From: Nitriliruptoraceae bacterium
Lineage (GTDB): Bacteria > Actinomycetota > Nitriliruptoria > Nitriliruptorales > Nitriliruptoraceae
Assembly (NCBI GenBank): GCA_003563915.1
Contig: PWTE01000071.1
Location: forward strand, 1-64,000
DNA length: 64,000 nucleotides
Reading direction: 5' to 3'
The position numbers were made by a program, and so were the translations under genes. The first letter of the stretch is position 1. Each line of letters opens with the position of its first letter. The notes beneath the pieces were generated by a model, which saw only the letters and a list, made by a program, of their open reading frames with translations, ran no database searches and was not told where the DNA came from. Shown here piece after piece: positions 7,504 to 16,156 of this stretch.

Positions 7504-9195
7504 TCAGAGCAGATCGTGCTCGTGCGCCCAGGCAGCTGCAGCGGTGCGCGAGGAGAGGTCGAGCTTGGTCAGCAGGTTGGAGACGTGGCGCCGAACGGTG
7601 TGGTGGCTGACCACGAGCTCGTCGGCGATCTCCTGGTTGGTCGCGCCCCGGGCCACCAGGCGCAGCACCTCGGTCTCACGGGGACTGAGCCCACCGACCG
7701 CGGAGTCATCAGCGGGACCGAGCTCGTCCAGCAGCGCTTGCACCTTGCGCTCCTCGACGGTCGCGCCGAGCTGCGCGAAGCCCTCGTGTGCCATGCGCGC
7801 CTGCTCGCCGGCCGACTCGTGGCGATCGGCCGCATGCAGGCTCCGTGCGAGGTCGGCACGGGCCAGGGCCTCGTCGAAGGGCAGCCCGACCCGCTGGTAG
7901 GCATCCAGGGCGACCTGGAGCCGCGTTCGGGCCGTGGTGGCCTCTCCGGAGATCAGCGCCAGCTGGCCACGGAGGTGGTTCGCCCGCCCCATCAACCAGT
8001 CGGTGCCGGCTGCCTCGGCGACCGCTTCGAACTCGGCCACCGCCTCCTCGGCCGCGTCCGTCTCGCCCGCCGCGGCGCGAAGCCCGGCGACCAGTTCGAG
8101 GGCGGTGAGACGCTCGACCCGATCGGCCTCCGGTACCCGTTCGAGGATCCCCTCGGCGATCTCCCGTGCCGTCTCGGCATCACCCCCGTCCAGGGCGAGG
8201 CGCGCGCCGCCGAGGATCCCACCCGGATCCGGTTGCGCGCGCTCGAACAGGGCCGCGGCCTCGTCGAAGCGTCCTTGCCGGCGTCGCAGCTCGCCGAGTC
8301 GAGCGCTCACCGTCAACGACCATGCTGGGCGGGCTTGCAGTGCCTCGCGGGCGTCCTCCAGCTGTTGCTCTGCCTCGCCCCAGCGGCCACGAGCGGCCAG
8401 CACCGACGCGTGATGGGCCTGGCAGAAGGCGAGGTAGCCCGGCATACCGCGGCGCTGGCAGTAGCCCATGTACTGCTCGCACCACTGGCTGGCCCGCTCG
8501 ATGTCGCGCACCCGCTCGCAGGCGAAGATCACGAAGCAACAGATGCCCGAGATCGCCTTGTAGCTCTGGAGCTCACCGCTGGTCGCCGCGGCGGCGGCCT
8601 CGTCCAAACGTTGCAGTCCCTCCTCGATCTCGCCGAGGCCCACGAGGGTCAAGCCCTCCAGGGCCTGTGCCATCAGTTCGGCATCGAGCAGCGAGAGGCT
8701 CTCGGCCAACCGGCGCGCACTGGCAGCTTGCTGGCGCGTGTGCTCCATGTCCCCGGCGGTGTGGTAAGCGACCTCGGCCTCGCGCAGGCCCAGCCACACC
8801 TGTTCGGCGACCGGGTCGTGGTCGTCGAGCAGACGGTGTGCGCGCTGGAACCAGCCGTTCGCCACCGCCAGTTCGAGCCGGAACACCGCGTGGTCGAACC
8901 CCAACTCGGTCGCCATCCGTCCCGCGTCGACGTCCGCCTCGCGCTGGCGGTAGAGCCGGTAGGCACGCTGCCGGGCGTTCAGCACCTCGGGAGCGTCCTC
9001 TAGCCACCAGGCCGCCTCGGCCAGCCCCTCCAGTGCCTCGGCGCTCTCCTCGTCCGCAAGTGCCGCCTCGAACCCGGCGCGTGCCTGCTCCCACTGGCCT
9101 TGCTGGAGGGCCTGGCGCGGCTCATCGAGCGGGTCGGCCGTCGCCTTCTGGCCAGGGGCGGAGCTTGCAGGTGGCTGATGCTCGTGCGCCTGCAC
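7504..9195 (-). CDS. LuxR-type transcriptional regulator with TPR sensor region
   Basis: 563 residues. Most of the protein is a run of Ala/Leu/Glu-rich helical pairs (about residues 25-490) typical of tetratricopeptide repeats. The last 60 residues are a GerE/LuxR helix-turn-helix: LSPRETEVLRLVARG, TNQEIADELVVSHHTVRRHV and NLLTKLDLSSRTAA. No AAA+ ATPase or receiver domain is present, unlike large LuxR (MalT-type) regulators, so signal input must come through the TPRs. It lies upstream of the SnoaL-like and methyltransferase genes on the same strand (136-bp gap) and is their likely regulator by position. Confidence 0.85.
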   Translation of the reverse strand: MQAHEHQPPASSAPGQKATADPLDEPRQALQQGQWEQARAGFEAALADEESAEALEGLAEAAWWLEDAPEVLNARQRAYRLYRQREADVDAGRMATELGFDHAVFRLELAVANGWFQRAHRLLDDHDPVAEQVWLGLREAEVAYHTAGDMEHTRQQAASARRLAESLSLLDAELMAQALEGLTLVGLGEIEEGLQRLDEAAAAATSGELQSYKAISGICCFVIFACERVRDIERASQWCEQYMGYCQRRGMPGYLAFCQAHHASVLAARGRWGEAEQQLEDAREALQARPAWSLTVSARLGELRRRQGRFDEAAALFERAQPDPGGILGGARLALDGGDAETAREIAEGILERVPEADRVERLTALELVAGLRAAAGETDAAEEAVAEFEAVAEAAGTDWLMGRANHLRGQLALISGEATTARTRLQVALDAYQRVGLPFDEALARADLARSLHAADRHESAGEQARMAHEGFAQLGATVEERKVQALLDELGPADDSAVGGLSPRETEVLRLVARGATNQEIADELVVSHHTVRRHVSNLLTKLDLSSRTAAAAWAHEHDLL

Positions 9196-9339
9196 CGGAT
9201 GATCCGTTCCTCGTCGCCAGCCGGGCGCCGCTGCACGACACCCTCGACGTGGACCCTGACCACGCTACCCACACACGCCGTGTCGAGCCAGACCCCTGGC
9301 GATCCAGCGCCCTCGCGTAGATCGAGGCCGGCGTGGCGG

Positions 9340-9345
9340 TAGTCT
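9340..9345 (+). promoter_or_regulatory. -10-like hexamer TAGTCT before guaB
   Basis: TAGTCT lies 33 nt before the guaB ATG in the 184-bp gap after the divergent LuxR gene. No clear -35 element was seen. Confidence 0.35.
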
Positions 9346-9378
9346 CGTGCCACCGGCGGTACTTCGAGGTGGAAGCTG

Positions 9379-10866
9379 ATGGAGATCACGGAAGCGCTGA
9401 GCTACGACGACGTCCTGCTCACGCCGATGGCCTCGGCGGTGCTTCCACGCGACGTCGACGTGGCCACGACGCTGCACCCGACGCTCGCCCTGCGCCTGCC
9501 GCTGTTGTCTGCCGCGATGGACAAGGTGACCGAGAGCGGGATGGCGGTCGCCCTGGCGCGTCAAGGCGGGCTCGGGGTGATCCACAAGAGCGCCCCGATC
9601 GAGGTCCAGGCCGGGATGGTCGAGTCGGTCAAGCGGTCCGAATCCGGCTTCATCGTCGACCCGGTCACCCTGCGGCCCGAGGACGTCGTCGACACCGCCT
9701 TCGAGCTGATGTCGCGTTACCGGGTGTCGGGGTTCCCGGTCGTGGACGCCGACGGCCGGCTGGTCGGCATCGTGACCAACCGTGACCTGCGACTCGGGGC
9801 GGCCGCGGGGACGCCGGTACGGGACTACATGACGTCCGAACGGCTCGTGACCGCGGTCCCGGGTACGACGTTGGAACAGGCTCGCGACAAGATGCAGGAG
9901 CACCGGGTCGAGAAGCTGCCGATCGTCGACCCGGAGAGCGGCAAGCTGACCGGGATGTTCACCTTCAAGGACATCGAGAAGGTCCGTAAGTACCCCGCTG
10001 CGGCGAAGGACCACCGCGGTCGCCTGCTCTGCGCCGCGGCCGTCGGTGTCGGCCCGGACGGTGAGGAGCGGGCCGAAGCCCTGGCTCGGGCCGGGGTGGA
10101 TCTGATCGCGATCGACTCGGCCCACGGCCACTCGGCCGGCATCCTGGAGTTCGCTGCGAAGCTCAAGGACCGGTTCCCTGACGTGCCGTTGATGGTCGGC
10201 AACGTGGCCACCGGCGATGGGGTGCGCGCCTGTGCGGACCACGGCGCCGACATCGTGAAGGTCGGCGTCGGGCCGGGTTCGATCTGCACGACCCGGGTCG
10301 TGACCGGGGTCGGGATGCCACAGTTCACCGCGGTGGCCGACTGTGCCCGCGTGGCCCGTGAGCTCGGTGTCGCGTCCATCGCGGACGGTGGAGTCCGCTA
10401 CTCCGGCGACATCGTGAAGGCCCTGGCCGCTGGTGCCCACGCCGTGATGGTCGGCAACATCCTCGCCGGGACCGACGAGTCGCCCGGCGAACTGGTCCTG
10501 GTCGGTGGGCGCCGCTACAAGGAGTACCGGGGGATGGGCTCGATCGACGCCATGCGGGCCGGGTCCGCCGACCGGTACTTCCAGGACAAGGCCGGCAGCG
10601 CCGAGGAGGCGCGGCAGACGTCCAAGCTGGTACCTGAAGGGGTGTCCGGGCTGTTGCCGTACCGGGGCAGCGTCGCCGAGGTGACCGCGCAACTCGTGGG
10701 TGGGCTGCGTTCCGGGATGGGCTACCTCGGCGCCCCGGATCTGACGTCGCTGATGGAGCGGGCGAGGTTCGTGAGGCAGTCTGCGGCCGGGGCCCGCGAG
10801 TCGCACGTCCACGACGTCGATGTCGTGCACGAGGCGCCCAACTACTCGATCCCCGGCAAGGAGTGA
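9379..10866 (+). CDS. guaB: Inosine-5'-monophosphate dehydrogenase
   Basis: 495 residues, a usual length. The N-terminal barrel start is [13 protein letters not shown] pair of CBS domains (about residues 95-210) carries [19 protein letters not shown] and [17 protein letters not shown]. The catalytic loop is [15 protein letters not shown], where the cysteine attacks IMP, followed by [20 protein letters not shown] and the flap YRGMGS. It oxidises IMP to XMP with NAD+, the committed step to GMP; the CBS pair usually senses purine nucleotides. It is convergent with the DUF5522 gene. Confidence 0.97.
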   Translation: MEITEALSYDDVLLTPMASAVLPRDVDVATTLHPTLALRLPLLSAAMDKVTESGMAVALARQGGLGVIHKSAPIEVQAGMVESVKRSESGFIVDPVTLRPEDVVDTAFELMSRYRVSGFPVVDADGRLVGIVTNRDLRLGAAAGTPVRDYMTSERLVTAVPGTTLEQARDKMQEHRVEKLPIVDPESGKLTGMFTFKDIEKVRKYPAAAKDHRGRLLCAAAVGVGPDGEERAEALARAGVDLIAIDSAHGHSAGILEFAAKLKDRFPDVPLMVGNVATGDGVRACADHGADIVKVGVGPGSICTTRVVTGVGMPQFTAVADCARVARELGVASIADGGVRYSGDIVKALAAGAHAVMVGNILAGTDESPGELVLVGGRRYKEYRGMGSIDAMRAGSADRYFQDKAGSAEEARQTSKLVPEGVSGLLPYRGSVAEVTAQLVGGLRSGMGYLGAPDLTSLMERARFVRQSAAGARESHVHDVDVVHEAPNYSIPGKE

Positions 10867-10896
10867 TCGGCCGCGTCGCGCCGGTCCCTGTCGTGC

Positions 10897-11172
10897 TCAC
10901 GGGTCGGAGCGTGCCTCGGGTGGCAGACCGCGCGGACCACGCGGCCCGTCGTCGTACGGGCAGTGGCGACAGCCGGAGCTGCAGCAGACCCCACGCTCCC
11001 ACAGCTCGGCGGCGGCGAAGACGAAGAACCCGCTGGTGGGGTCGACGTACCCGGGTGCGCCCGTGCGTATCGCGGCCTCGTGCGCGGAGATGATCCGCGC
11101 GTAGCTGCCGTCCCGGGGTGAGAGTCGCTCGACCAGTGGCAGACGGCGAGCGCGCGGGAGTTCGTCGGTCAC
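10897..11172 (-). CDS. DUF5522 cysteine-rich small protein
   Basis: 91 residues. The C-terminal GVCCSSGCRHCPY motif has four cysteines (CC-x3-C-x2-C) and suits a metal site. The preceding YVDPTSGFFVFAAAEL fits DUF5522. Its function is unknown. The GTG start (11172) overlaps the stop of the HAD phosphatase by 4 bp, so it is the last gene of a coupled chain with DUF3467 and HAD. Confidence 0.8.
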   Translation of the reverse strand: MTDELPRARRLPLVERLSPRDGSYARIISAHEAAIRTGAPGYVDPTSGFFVFAAAELWERGVCCSSGCRHCPYDDGPRGPRGLPPEARSDP

Positions 11173-12107
11173 AGCACGGTCTTCGCGTGATCCGGACGAC
11201 CGGCCACCTCCACACCGGACCAGCCGACCAGCGCGTCGAGCGCGGTCGCAACGCCGTGGGTGTCGACGTCGGGGACGACCAGGTGCGCGACCTCACGGAT
11301 CTCCCGGGGAGCCTGTCCCATCGCCACCGCCGTACCCGCCACCTCCAGCATGGAACGGTCGTTGGCCGCATCCCCGATGGCGGCGACGGCGCTGAGGTCG
11401 ATACCCAGGTGCTTGGCGGCGAGGTCGAGGGCGCTGCCCTTGGTCGCACCCGGACGACTGACGTTGACGAAGGCGAGCCCAGGGGTGAGGGGTGACCCGG
11501 CGTGGCCGACCTCCAGTTCGAGGGTCGACAGCCGCTCGAGCAGCCAGGCGGTGCCCTGCTCGCTGAACGTCGCGAAGGTGGCTTTCGGCACGACCGGGTC
11601 GGTCAGCTCCGACGCGGTCGAGATCACGCCGAGTGGCTCGGCGCCGAGGATGTCCCAGTGCGGCTGCGCTCGAGGGTCCCAGCGAGAGACGACGAACCCG
11701 GAGGTGGCATAGACCTCGAGGTAGAGGTCGTCGCGCTCGTCGGCGATGCCGAGGAGCGCCTCCACCTCGTCGCGCTCGAGCGACCAGCCGGCGATCGTGC
11801 GACCGTCCGCCCGGACCTCCGCGCCGTTGTGCAGCACGTGAGGTCCCAGCGCACGGAGCTGCCGGTGCAGACCCGCGACCGCGTCGCGCATACGTCCGGT
11901 GGCGTAGCCGACCCGTAAGCCGGCGGCATGGGCGCGTTCGACCGCGGCGACGACCTCGTCCGTGGCCGACGCGGTCGGTCCCACCAGCGTCCCGTCGACG
12001 TCACAGACGACGAACGCGACCGGACGAGGTTCCCAGGCGTCGAACCGACCTCCCGGGCTGATCCCGGTGGGGAGGGTGGCGGCACGGGCAGCCGAGGACG
12101 CGCTCAC
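11169..12107 (-). CDS. HAD superfamily (Cof-like) hydrolase
   Basis: 312 residues. HAD motif I is VVCDVDGTLVGP near residue 35. Motif III/IV is AAIGDAANDRSMLEVAG near residue 245, and KGSALDLAAKHLGI supplies the motif III lysine. The large C2-type cap between them matches Cof/sugar-phosphate phosphatases. The substrate is unknown. It starts at a GTG overlapping the DUF3467 stop by 4 bp and ends overlapping DUF5522. Confidence 0.88.
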   Translation of the reverse strand: MSASSAARAATLPTGISPGGRFDAWEPRPVAFVVCDVDGTLVGPTASATDEVVAAVERAHAAGLRVGYATGRMRDAVAGLHRQLRALGPHVLHNGAEVRADGRTIAGWSLERDEVEALLGIADERDDLYLEVYATSGFVVSRWDPRAQPHWDILGAEPLGVISTASELTDPVVPKATFATFSEQGTAWLLERLSTLELEVGHAGSPLTPGLAFVNVSRPGATKGSALDLAAKHLGIDLSAVAAIGDAANDRSMLEVAGTAVAMGQAPREIREVAHLVVPDVDTHGVATALDALVGWSGVEVAGRPDHAKTVL

Positions 12108-12409
12108 CCGAGGGCCTTGACCTGCCCGAACCGGTCCTCGTAGTTCGAGAGGTTGGTGTTCAGTGCGTTGAGGACGCGGCCCACCATCGTCGGTGCGATG
12201 CGTACGCGTGACACGACCTCCGCGTTCACCTTCCCCTGCTCGCCTGACGGCAGCAGTTGACAGAAATCCAGGGTGAACTCGTGGGGTGAGTGGGACACCA
12301 GCAGGAAGTTCGCGTACTCACCGAGCTTCACGTCGTCGGGCACGACGACGTTGACCTTCTGTTGCTGAGGGCGCTCACCCTCGCTGCCTGAAGTGGGCTG
12401 GTCGCTCAC
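12104..12409 (-). CDS. DUF3467 domain protein
   Basis: 101 residues. After a Gly/Gln-rich start the DUF3467 pattern follows: YANFLLVSHSPHEFTLDF, then VSRVRIAPTMVGRVLNALNTNLSNYE. The family is small, widespread and uncharacterised. It is first in a three-gene overlapping chain (DUF3467, HAD, DUF5522) and divergent from pgi. A TAGCCT box lies 48 nt upstream. Confidence 0.85.
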   Translation of the reverse strand: MSDQPTSGSEGERPQQQKVNVVVPDDVKLGEYANFLLVSHSPHEFTLDFCQLLPSGEQGKVNAEVVSRVRIAPTMVGRVLNALNTNLSNYEDRFGQVKALG

Positions 12410-12457
12410 GGTCGGCCTCTCGCTTCGGGAACGTCGATGTGACGGGTCTGGTCCAGG

Positions 12458-12463
12458 AGGCTA
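12458..12463 (-). promoter_or_regulatory. -10-like hexamer TAGCCT before the DUF3467 chain
   Basis: Minus-strand TAGCCT in the divergent gap, 48 nt before the DUF3467 GTG. Confidence 0.3.
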
Positions 12464-12502
12464 CCGGTCGCATCGATGGAGGCCGGGGGCGCCCCGCAGC
12501 CT

Positions 12503-12508
12503 CTAGGC
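12503..12508 (+). promoter_or_regulatory. -10-like hexamer TAGGCT before pgi
   Basis: TAGGCT lies 47 nt before the pgi ATG and leaves room for a leader with the AGGAG site at 12546-12550. Confidence 0.4.
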
Positions 12509-12555
12509 TCCGAGTGTGTCCGTGCCACCGCCGTAACGCCGTAACAGGAGCCACC

Positions 12556-14079
12556 ATGCGACTCGGACCGCTCAGCGATGGCGTCGCAACCGCCACCGAT
12601 GAGGCGCTGAGGCTGGTGCCTCGGATCTGGGAGCACGACCACACCGTGTGGGGCGACGACCCGACGGAGATCTCGGATCGGCTGGGGTGGCTCGAGGCGC
12701 CGGAGCGTGCGACGAGCCTGCTGCCCGGCTTACGCCGGACGGCGGACGCGGTGCTGGCGGATGGGGTGACCGACGTCCTGCTCGTGGGGATGGGAGGTTC
12801 GTCGCTGTACCCCGAGGTGTTGGGGACGGTCTTCGGTCCACACCCGGACGCGCCGCGGCTCCGGGTGTTGGACTCCACGGATCCCGCCGCCGTGCTGGCG
12901 GTCGAGGAGGCGTTGCCGTGGACCAGCACGTTGCTGGTCCCCGCCTCGAAGTCCGGCACGACGATCGAGATGCTGTGCCATCTGGATCGCTTCTACGGGC
13001 GACTCCAGGATGCACACGGCGCTTCCGCAGGCCGCTACGTGACGCCGATCACGGACCCCGGGAGCGATCTCGACGTGCGGGCGGAGGGACTCGGCGGGTT
13101 CCGGACCGTGATCCACGGACAACCCGACGTCGGTGGTCGGTTCTCCGCTCTCACGCCGTTCGGTCTGTGGCCGGCGGCGTTGCTCGGTCTGGACCTGGAG
13201 GCCCACCTGGCGCCAGCGGCGGCGGAGCTCGAGTCGGCTCGTTCGACCGACCCGGAGGTCAACGCCGCGGCGGCGCTGGGGGCGGTCATGGCGGTCGCGG
13301 CCCAGCAGGGGCGTGACAAGCTGACGATCCTCCTGCCGGAGGAGGTCGCCTCCTTCGGTCTGTGGATCGAGCAGTTGGTCGCGGAGTCGATCGGCAAACA
13401 CGGGGTCGGACTCCTGCCGATCGTCGAGGAGACGCCGGGGTCCGCCACCTTCGGGCCGGATCGTCTGGTCGTGAGCCTCGGTGACCATCCGCAGGCCGCA
13501 GCGTTGGCGGCTGATGGGATCCCCGTGGTGACGCTGCCGTGGCGGGGGGCATCCGAGCTGGCCCGCGAGGTCGTGCGGTGGGAGTTCGCCACCGCCGTCG
13601 CAGGTGCGCTGCTGGGGATCAACCCCTTCGACCAACCCAACGTCGCCTCCGCGAAGGCCGCGACCAACGCGGTGCTCGCAGAGGGTCGCGACCTGCCCGC
13701 TCCCACCGCATCGGGGGAGCTTCTCGCCGAGGTCCGTCCGGGCGACTACCTCGCCATCCTCGCGTTCGTCACGCCTCAGGGTGACGATGAACGCCGGATC
13801 CGTGCCGCGGCCGACCGGCTGCGTGCCGACCACGAGGTCCCTGTGACCGTCGGTATCGGCCCGCGCTACCTCCACTCCACGGGGCAGTTGCACAAGGGCG
13901 GCCCGGACAACGGCGTGTTCCTGGTCGTCGTGGGCGACGATCCGCGGGATGCGCCGATCCCGGGTCGCGACCTGAGCTTCTCGCGACTCAAGCGTGCGCA
14001 GGCGGCAGGGGATCTCCAGGCGCTGCAAGATGCCGGTCGTCGCGCCGCACTGGTGCGCTTGGACGATCTGACCGGCTGA
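12556..14079 (+). CDS. pgi: Glucose-6-phosphate isomerase, transaldolase-fusion type
   Basis: 507 residues from the ATG at 12556, which has AGGAG 5 nt upstream; an upstream in-frame start lacks a site. Two SIS folds are visible: VGMGGSSLYPEVLG (about 75), SKSGTTIEM (about 135), EETPGSATFGPDRLV and the C-terminal GPRYLHSTGQLHKGGPDNGVFL. This sequence type is usually seen as the C-terminal half of bifunctional transaldolase/PGI proteins; here it stands alone with no transaldolase beside it. It is expected to interconvert glucose-6-P and fructose-6-P. Confidence 0.88.
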   Translation: MRLGPLSDGVATATDEALRLVPRIWEHDHTVWGDDPTEISDRLGWLEAPERATSLLPGLRRTADAVLADGVTDVLLVGMGGSSLYPEVLGTVFGPHPDAPRLRVLDSTDPAAVLAVEEALPWTSTLLVPASKSGTTIEMLCHLDRFYGRLQDAHGASAGRYVTPITDPGSDLDVRAEGLGGFRTVIHGQPDVGGRFSALTPFGLWPAALLGLDLEAHLAPAAAELESARSTDPEVNAAAALGAVMAVAAQQGRDKLTILLPEEVASFGLWIEQLVAESIGKHGVGLLPIVEETPGSATFGPDRLVVSLGDHPQAAALAADGIPVVTLPWRGASELAREVVRWEFATAVAGALLGINPFDQPNVASAKAATNAVLAEGRDLPAPTASGELLAEVRPGDYLAILAFVTPQGDDERRIRAAADRLRADHEVPVTVGIGPRYLHSTGQLHKGGPDNGVFLVVVGDDPRDAPIPGRDLSFSRLKRAQAAGDLQALQDAGRRAALVRLDDLTG

Positions 14080-14100
14080 GCCCCGGCCGCTGGTCCGGTG

Positions 14101-14850
14101 TCAGCCCTTGGGGCGGGTACGCACCTGCCCGAGCCCGCCGTCGACCCCCAGCACCTGGCCCGTCACCCAGGACGTTGCGGGATCGAGGAGCCAGGCGACC
14201 GCGGAGGCGATGTCCTCACCCGTCCCGAGCCGGCCCAGCACGTGCATCGCCCGGCTGGCTTCGGCCTGCGCCTCGTTGGCGACGAGCCTGGCGGTCATCT
14301 TCGCCTCGACCAGCCCGGGGGCGATGGCGTTGACACGCACGCCGCGGGCTCCGTAGGTGGCCGCCGCCGAGCGCGTGAGCGCGATCACGCCTCCCTTGGC
14401 GGCGGCGATCGCTTCGTGGTTGGCGATGCCGGTCTGCGCAGCAGCCGAGGCGGCGAGCACGATCGACCCGCCGTCGCCCTTGGCCATCAACGGGGCTGCC
14501 GCACGCACGACCGCGAAGGCCGAGGTGAGGTTGACCGCGATCGTCTCCTCCCACTCCTCGGGCGTGGTGAGGTGGGCCGGCTTGATCAGCACCGACCCGA
14601 CCAGGTTCGCGACCCCGTCCAAGCGGCCGTGACGCTCCGCCACCTCCTGGATGACCCCGCTCACCTGTGCGAGGTCCCGTGCATCCAGCTTGTGGGTCTC
14701 GCTGAGGCCGCTCTCTTCGGCGACACGCGCGAGCTCGTCACCATCACGGCCGCCGAGGACGACGTTCGCGCCGTGATCGCGCAGGTGCGTGACGGTGGCG
14801 GCGCCGGCGGCGCCGGTCGCGCCGAGGACGAGATGGACGGGAGCGGACAC
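14101..14850 (-). CDS. SDR-fold protein lacking the catalytic tyrosine
   Basis: 249 residues from a GTG at 14850 with GGAGG just upstream. The Rossmann start LVLGATGAAGAATV, NLVG (variant of NNAG), N at AVNLTSAF and the C-terminal VTGQVLGVDGGLG are classic short-chain dehydrogenase features. In the active-site YxxxK motif the lysine is kept (AAAK) but the tyrosine position is isoleucine (HEAIAAAK). Known relatives with this change exist in my memory, but whether they catalyse redox chemistry is unclear. It lies 86 bp downstream of another SDR on the same strand. Confidence 0.8.
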   Translation of the reverse strand: MSAPVHLVLGATGAAGAATVTHLRDHGANVVLGGRDGDELARVAEESGLSETHKLDARDLAQVSGVIQEVAERHGRLDGVANLVGSVLIKPAHLTTPEEWEETIAVNLTSAFAVVRAAAPLMAKGDGGSIVLAASAAAQTGIANHEAIAAAKGGVIALTRSAAATYGARGVRVNAIAPGLVEAKMTARLVANEAQAEASRAMHVLGRLGTGEDIASAVAWLLDPATSWVTGQVLGVDGGLGQVRTRPKG

Positions 14851-14936
14851 GGGGCCTCCAGCCGGCAGGCGGTCGCACGGATCACCCTCCGTTCGCTGCG
14901 ACGCGGGCCGTCGGATCGTTCCGCGACCGCCAGACG

Positions 14937-15935
14937 TCACACGTGGGGATCGGTGCCGGCATCGCGGCAGACGCGGTCCCAGAGACGCTCGGCCTCCGCC
15001 GGATCGGTACGCGTCCACGGCACCTTGTGCTCCAGGCGAGGTCGTCGGTCGTGCCACAGGCGTCCGTCTTCCAGGACCTCTGGCGTCAGTGCCAGCCAGG
15101 CGATGGTGTCGGCGCCCTGGGACGCGTCCCGCAGGATCGGGCCGGTCAGCCGACGGAACCCGGGCAGGGAGGACTCGACGCCGGGGGTGAGGGCCCAGCC
15201 GGGATGGGCCGCATGGAAGCCGACCCCACGCCCTCCGAACCGTCTGGCCCACTGGCGGGTCAGGGTCACCTGCGCGCGCTTGGCGCGGGCGTAGGCGACC
15301 GTTCCTCGGTAGTCCGTGGGAGAGTCGACGCGGGTGACGTCGAGGGGTTCGGCGTACATGCCGCCCGACGTGACGCTGATCACGCGGCTGGGGGCGTCCG
15401 CGATCAGCGTGGGTAGCAGGAGGCTGGTCAGCAGGAAGGGAGCGACGACGTGGATCTGGTAGGTGCGTTCCAGGCCGTCGACGGTCTCCTCACGATCGGC
15501 GAACAGCGCCCCGGCGTTGTGGACGATGGCGTCGAGGCGCTCTCCGCGATCCAGCCAACGCTGGGCGAAGCCGTGTACCGAGCTCAGTTCCGCGAGGTCG
15601 AGGAGGTCGTAGGAGGCCAGCTCGCGGATCTCGCCGATGTGGCGCCCGAGGTCGTGAGCGAGCGCGCTCAGGGTCTGCTCGCCCTTCTCCTCCGTGCGGA
15701 CCGTGATGCACGCCTGGCCGTCGGCCGCCAGGATCGCACGCGCGGTCGCGTACCCGAGTCCGGAGTTGGCGCCGGTGACCAGGACGCGCCGACCGGTGCC
15801 AGCGAGCGCGGTGACGTCCTCCCAGCCCTCGACGGTGGATCGCAGCGCATAGCCGACGCGGCTGAACGAGAGGACGACCGTTCCCTCGAGGGCGAGATCG
15901 ACGCCGCGAGCGAGGGACGGGCGGATGCGGGACAT
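14937..15935 (-). CDS. SDR family oxidoreductase (retinol dehydrogenase-like)
   Basis: 332 residues from the ATG at 15935, preceded by GGAGGAG. TGANSGLGYATARAI is the cofactor glycine motif, IVHNAG the NNAG equivalent, VTSGG the serine region and YARAKRAQ the YxxxK site; HPGWALTPGVE follows. The long C-terminus and WDRV ending resemble dehydrogenase/reductase (DHRS/RDH) relatives. The N-terminal 45 residues precede the Rossmann fold. The substrate is unknown. The frame is open upstream through the tRNA gene, but that extension is not coding. Confidence 0.85.
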   Translation of the reverse strand: MSRIRPSLARGVDLALEGTVVLSFSRVGYALRSTVEGWEDVTALAGTGRRVLVTGANSGLGYATARAILAADGQACITVRTEEKGEQTLSALAHDLGRHIGEIRELASYDLLDLAELSSVHGFAQRWLDRGERLDAIVHNAGALFADREETVDGLERTYQIHVVAPFLLTSLLLPTLIADAPSRVISVTSGGMYAEPLDVTRVDSPTDYRGTVAYARAKRAQVTLTRQWARRFGGRGVGFHAAHPGWALTPGVESSLPGFRRLTGPILRDASQGADTIAWLALTPEVLEDGRLWHDRRPRLEHKVPWTRTDPAEAERLWDRVCRDAGTDPHV

Positions 15936-16002
15936 GGCTCCTCCGACGGGAAGGGTCAGGAGGGGTTCGCGGCTGACCCGACCGGTGGCCGGCATCGACC
16001 GG

Positions 16003-16076
16003 TGGGCGGGGAGGGGCTCGAACCCCCGGCCTCCTCGGTGTAAACGAGGCGCTCTCGCCATCTGAGCTACCCGCCC
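16003..16076 (-). tRNA. tRNA-Val (anticodon UAC)
   Basis: On the minus strand the 7-bp acceptor stem GGGCGGG/CCCGCCC pairs perfectly. The D arm is GCTC/GAGC, and the anticodon stem CCTCG/CGAGG holds loop TTTACAC with anticodon TAC. The T arm contains TTCGAGC. The discriminator is A, followed by CCG, so the CCA end is not fully encoded. A TAGCCT box lies 11 nt upstream. Confidence 0.97.
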
Positions 16077-16087
16077 GGGCGTCACCG

Positions 16088-16093
16088 AGGCTA
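16088..16093 (-). promoter_or_regulatory. -10-like hexamer TAGCCT before tRNA-Val
   Basis: Minus-strand TAGCCT ends 11 nt before the mature tRNA 5' end, the distance expected for a short precursor leader. Confidence 0.45.
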
Positions 16094-16156
16094 CCGCGCA
16101 CGGGCGTGGTCCCCGCCCCTACGCTCGGGCCACCCGGCGACCACGCGGAGGACGGC

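Noticed and set aside
6928-9003. 691-codon plus-strand open frame opposite the LuxR gene
   Set aside because: No recognisable motifs, low-complexity Gly/Arg/Leu composition, and the minus strand carries clear TPR and helix-turn-helix sequence.
15936-16085. N-terminal extension of the SDR at 14937 through the tRNA gene
   Set aside because: It would translate the antisense of nothing useful and run through tRNA-Val; ATG 15935 has GGAGGAG.
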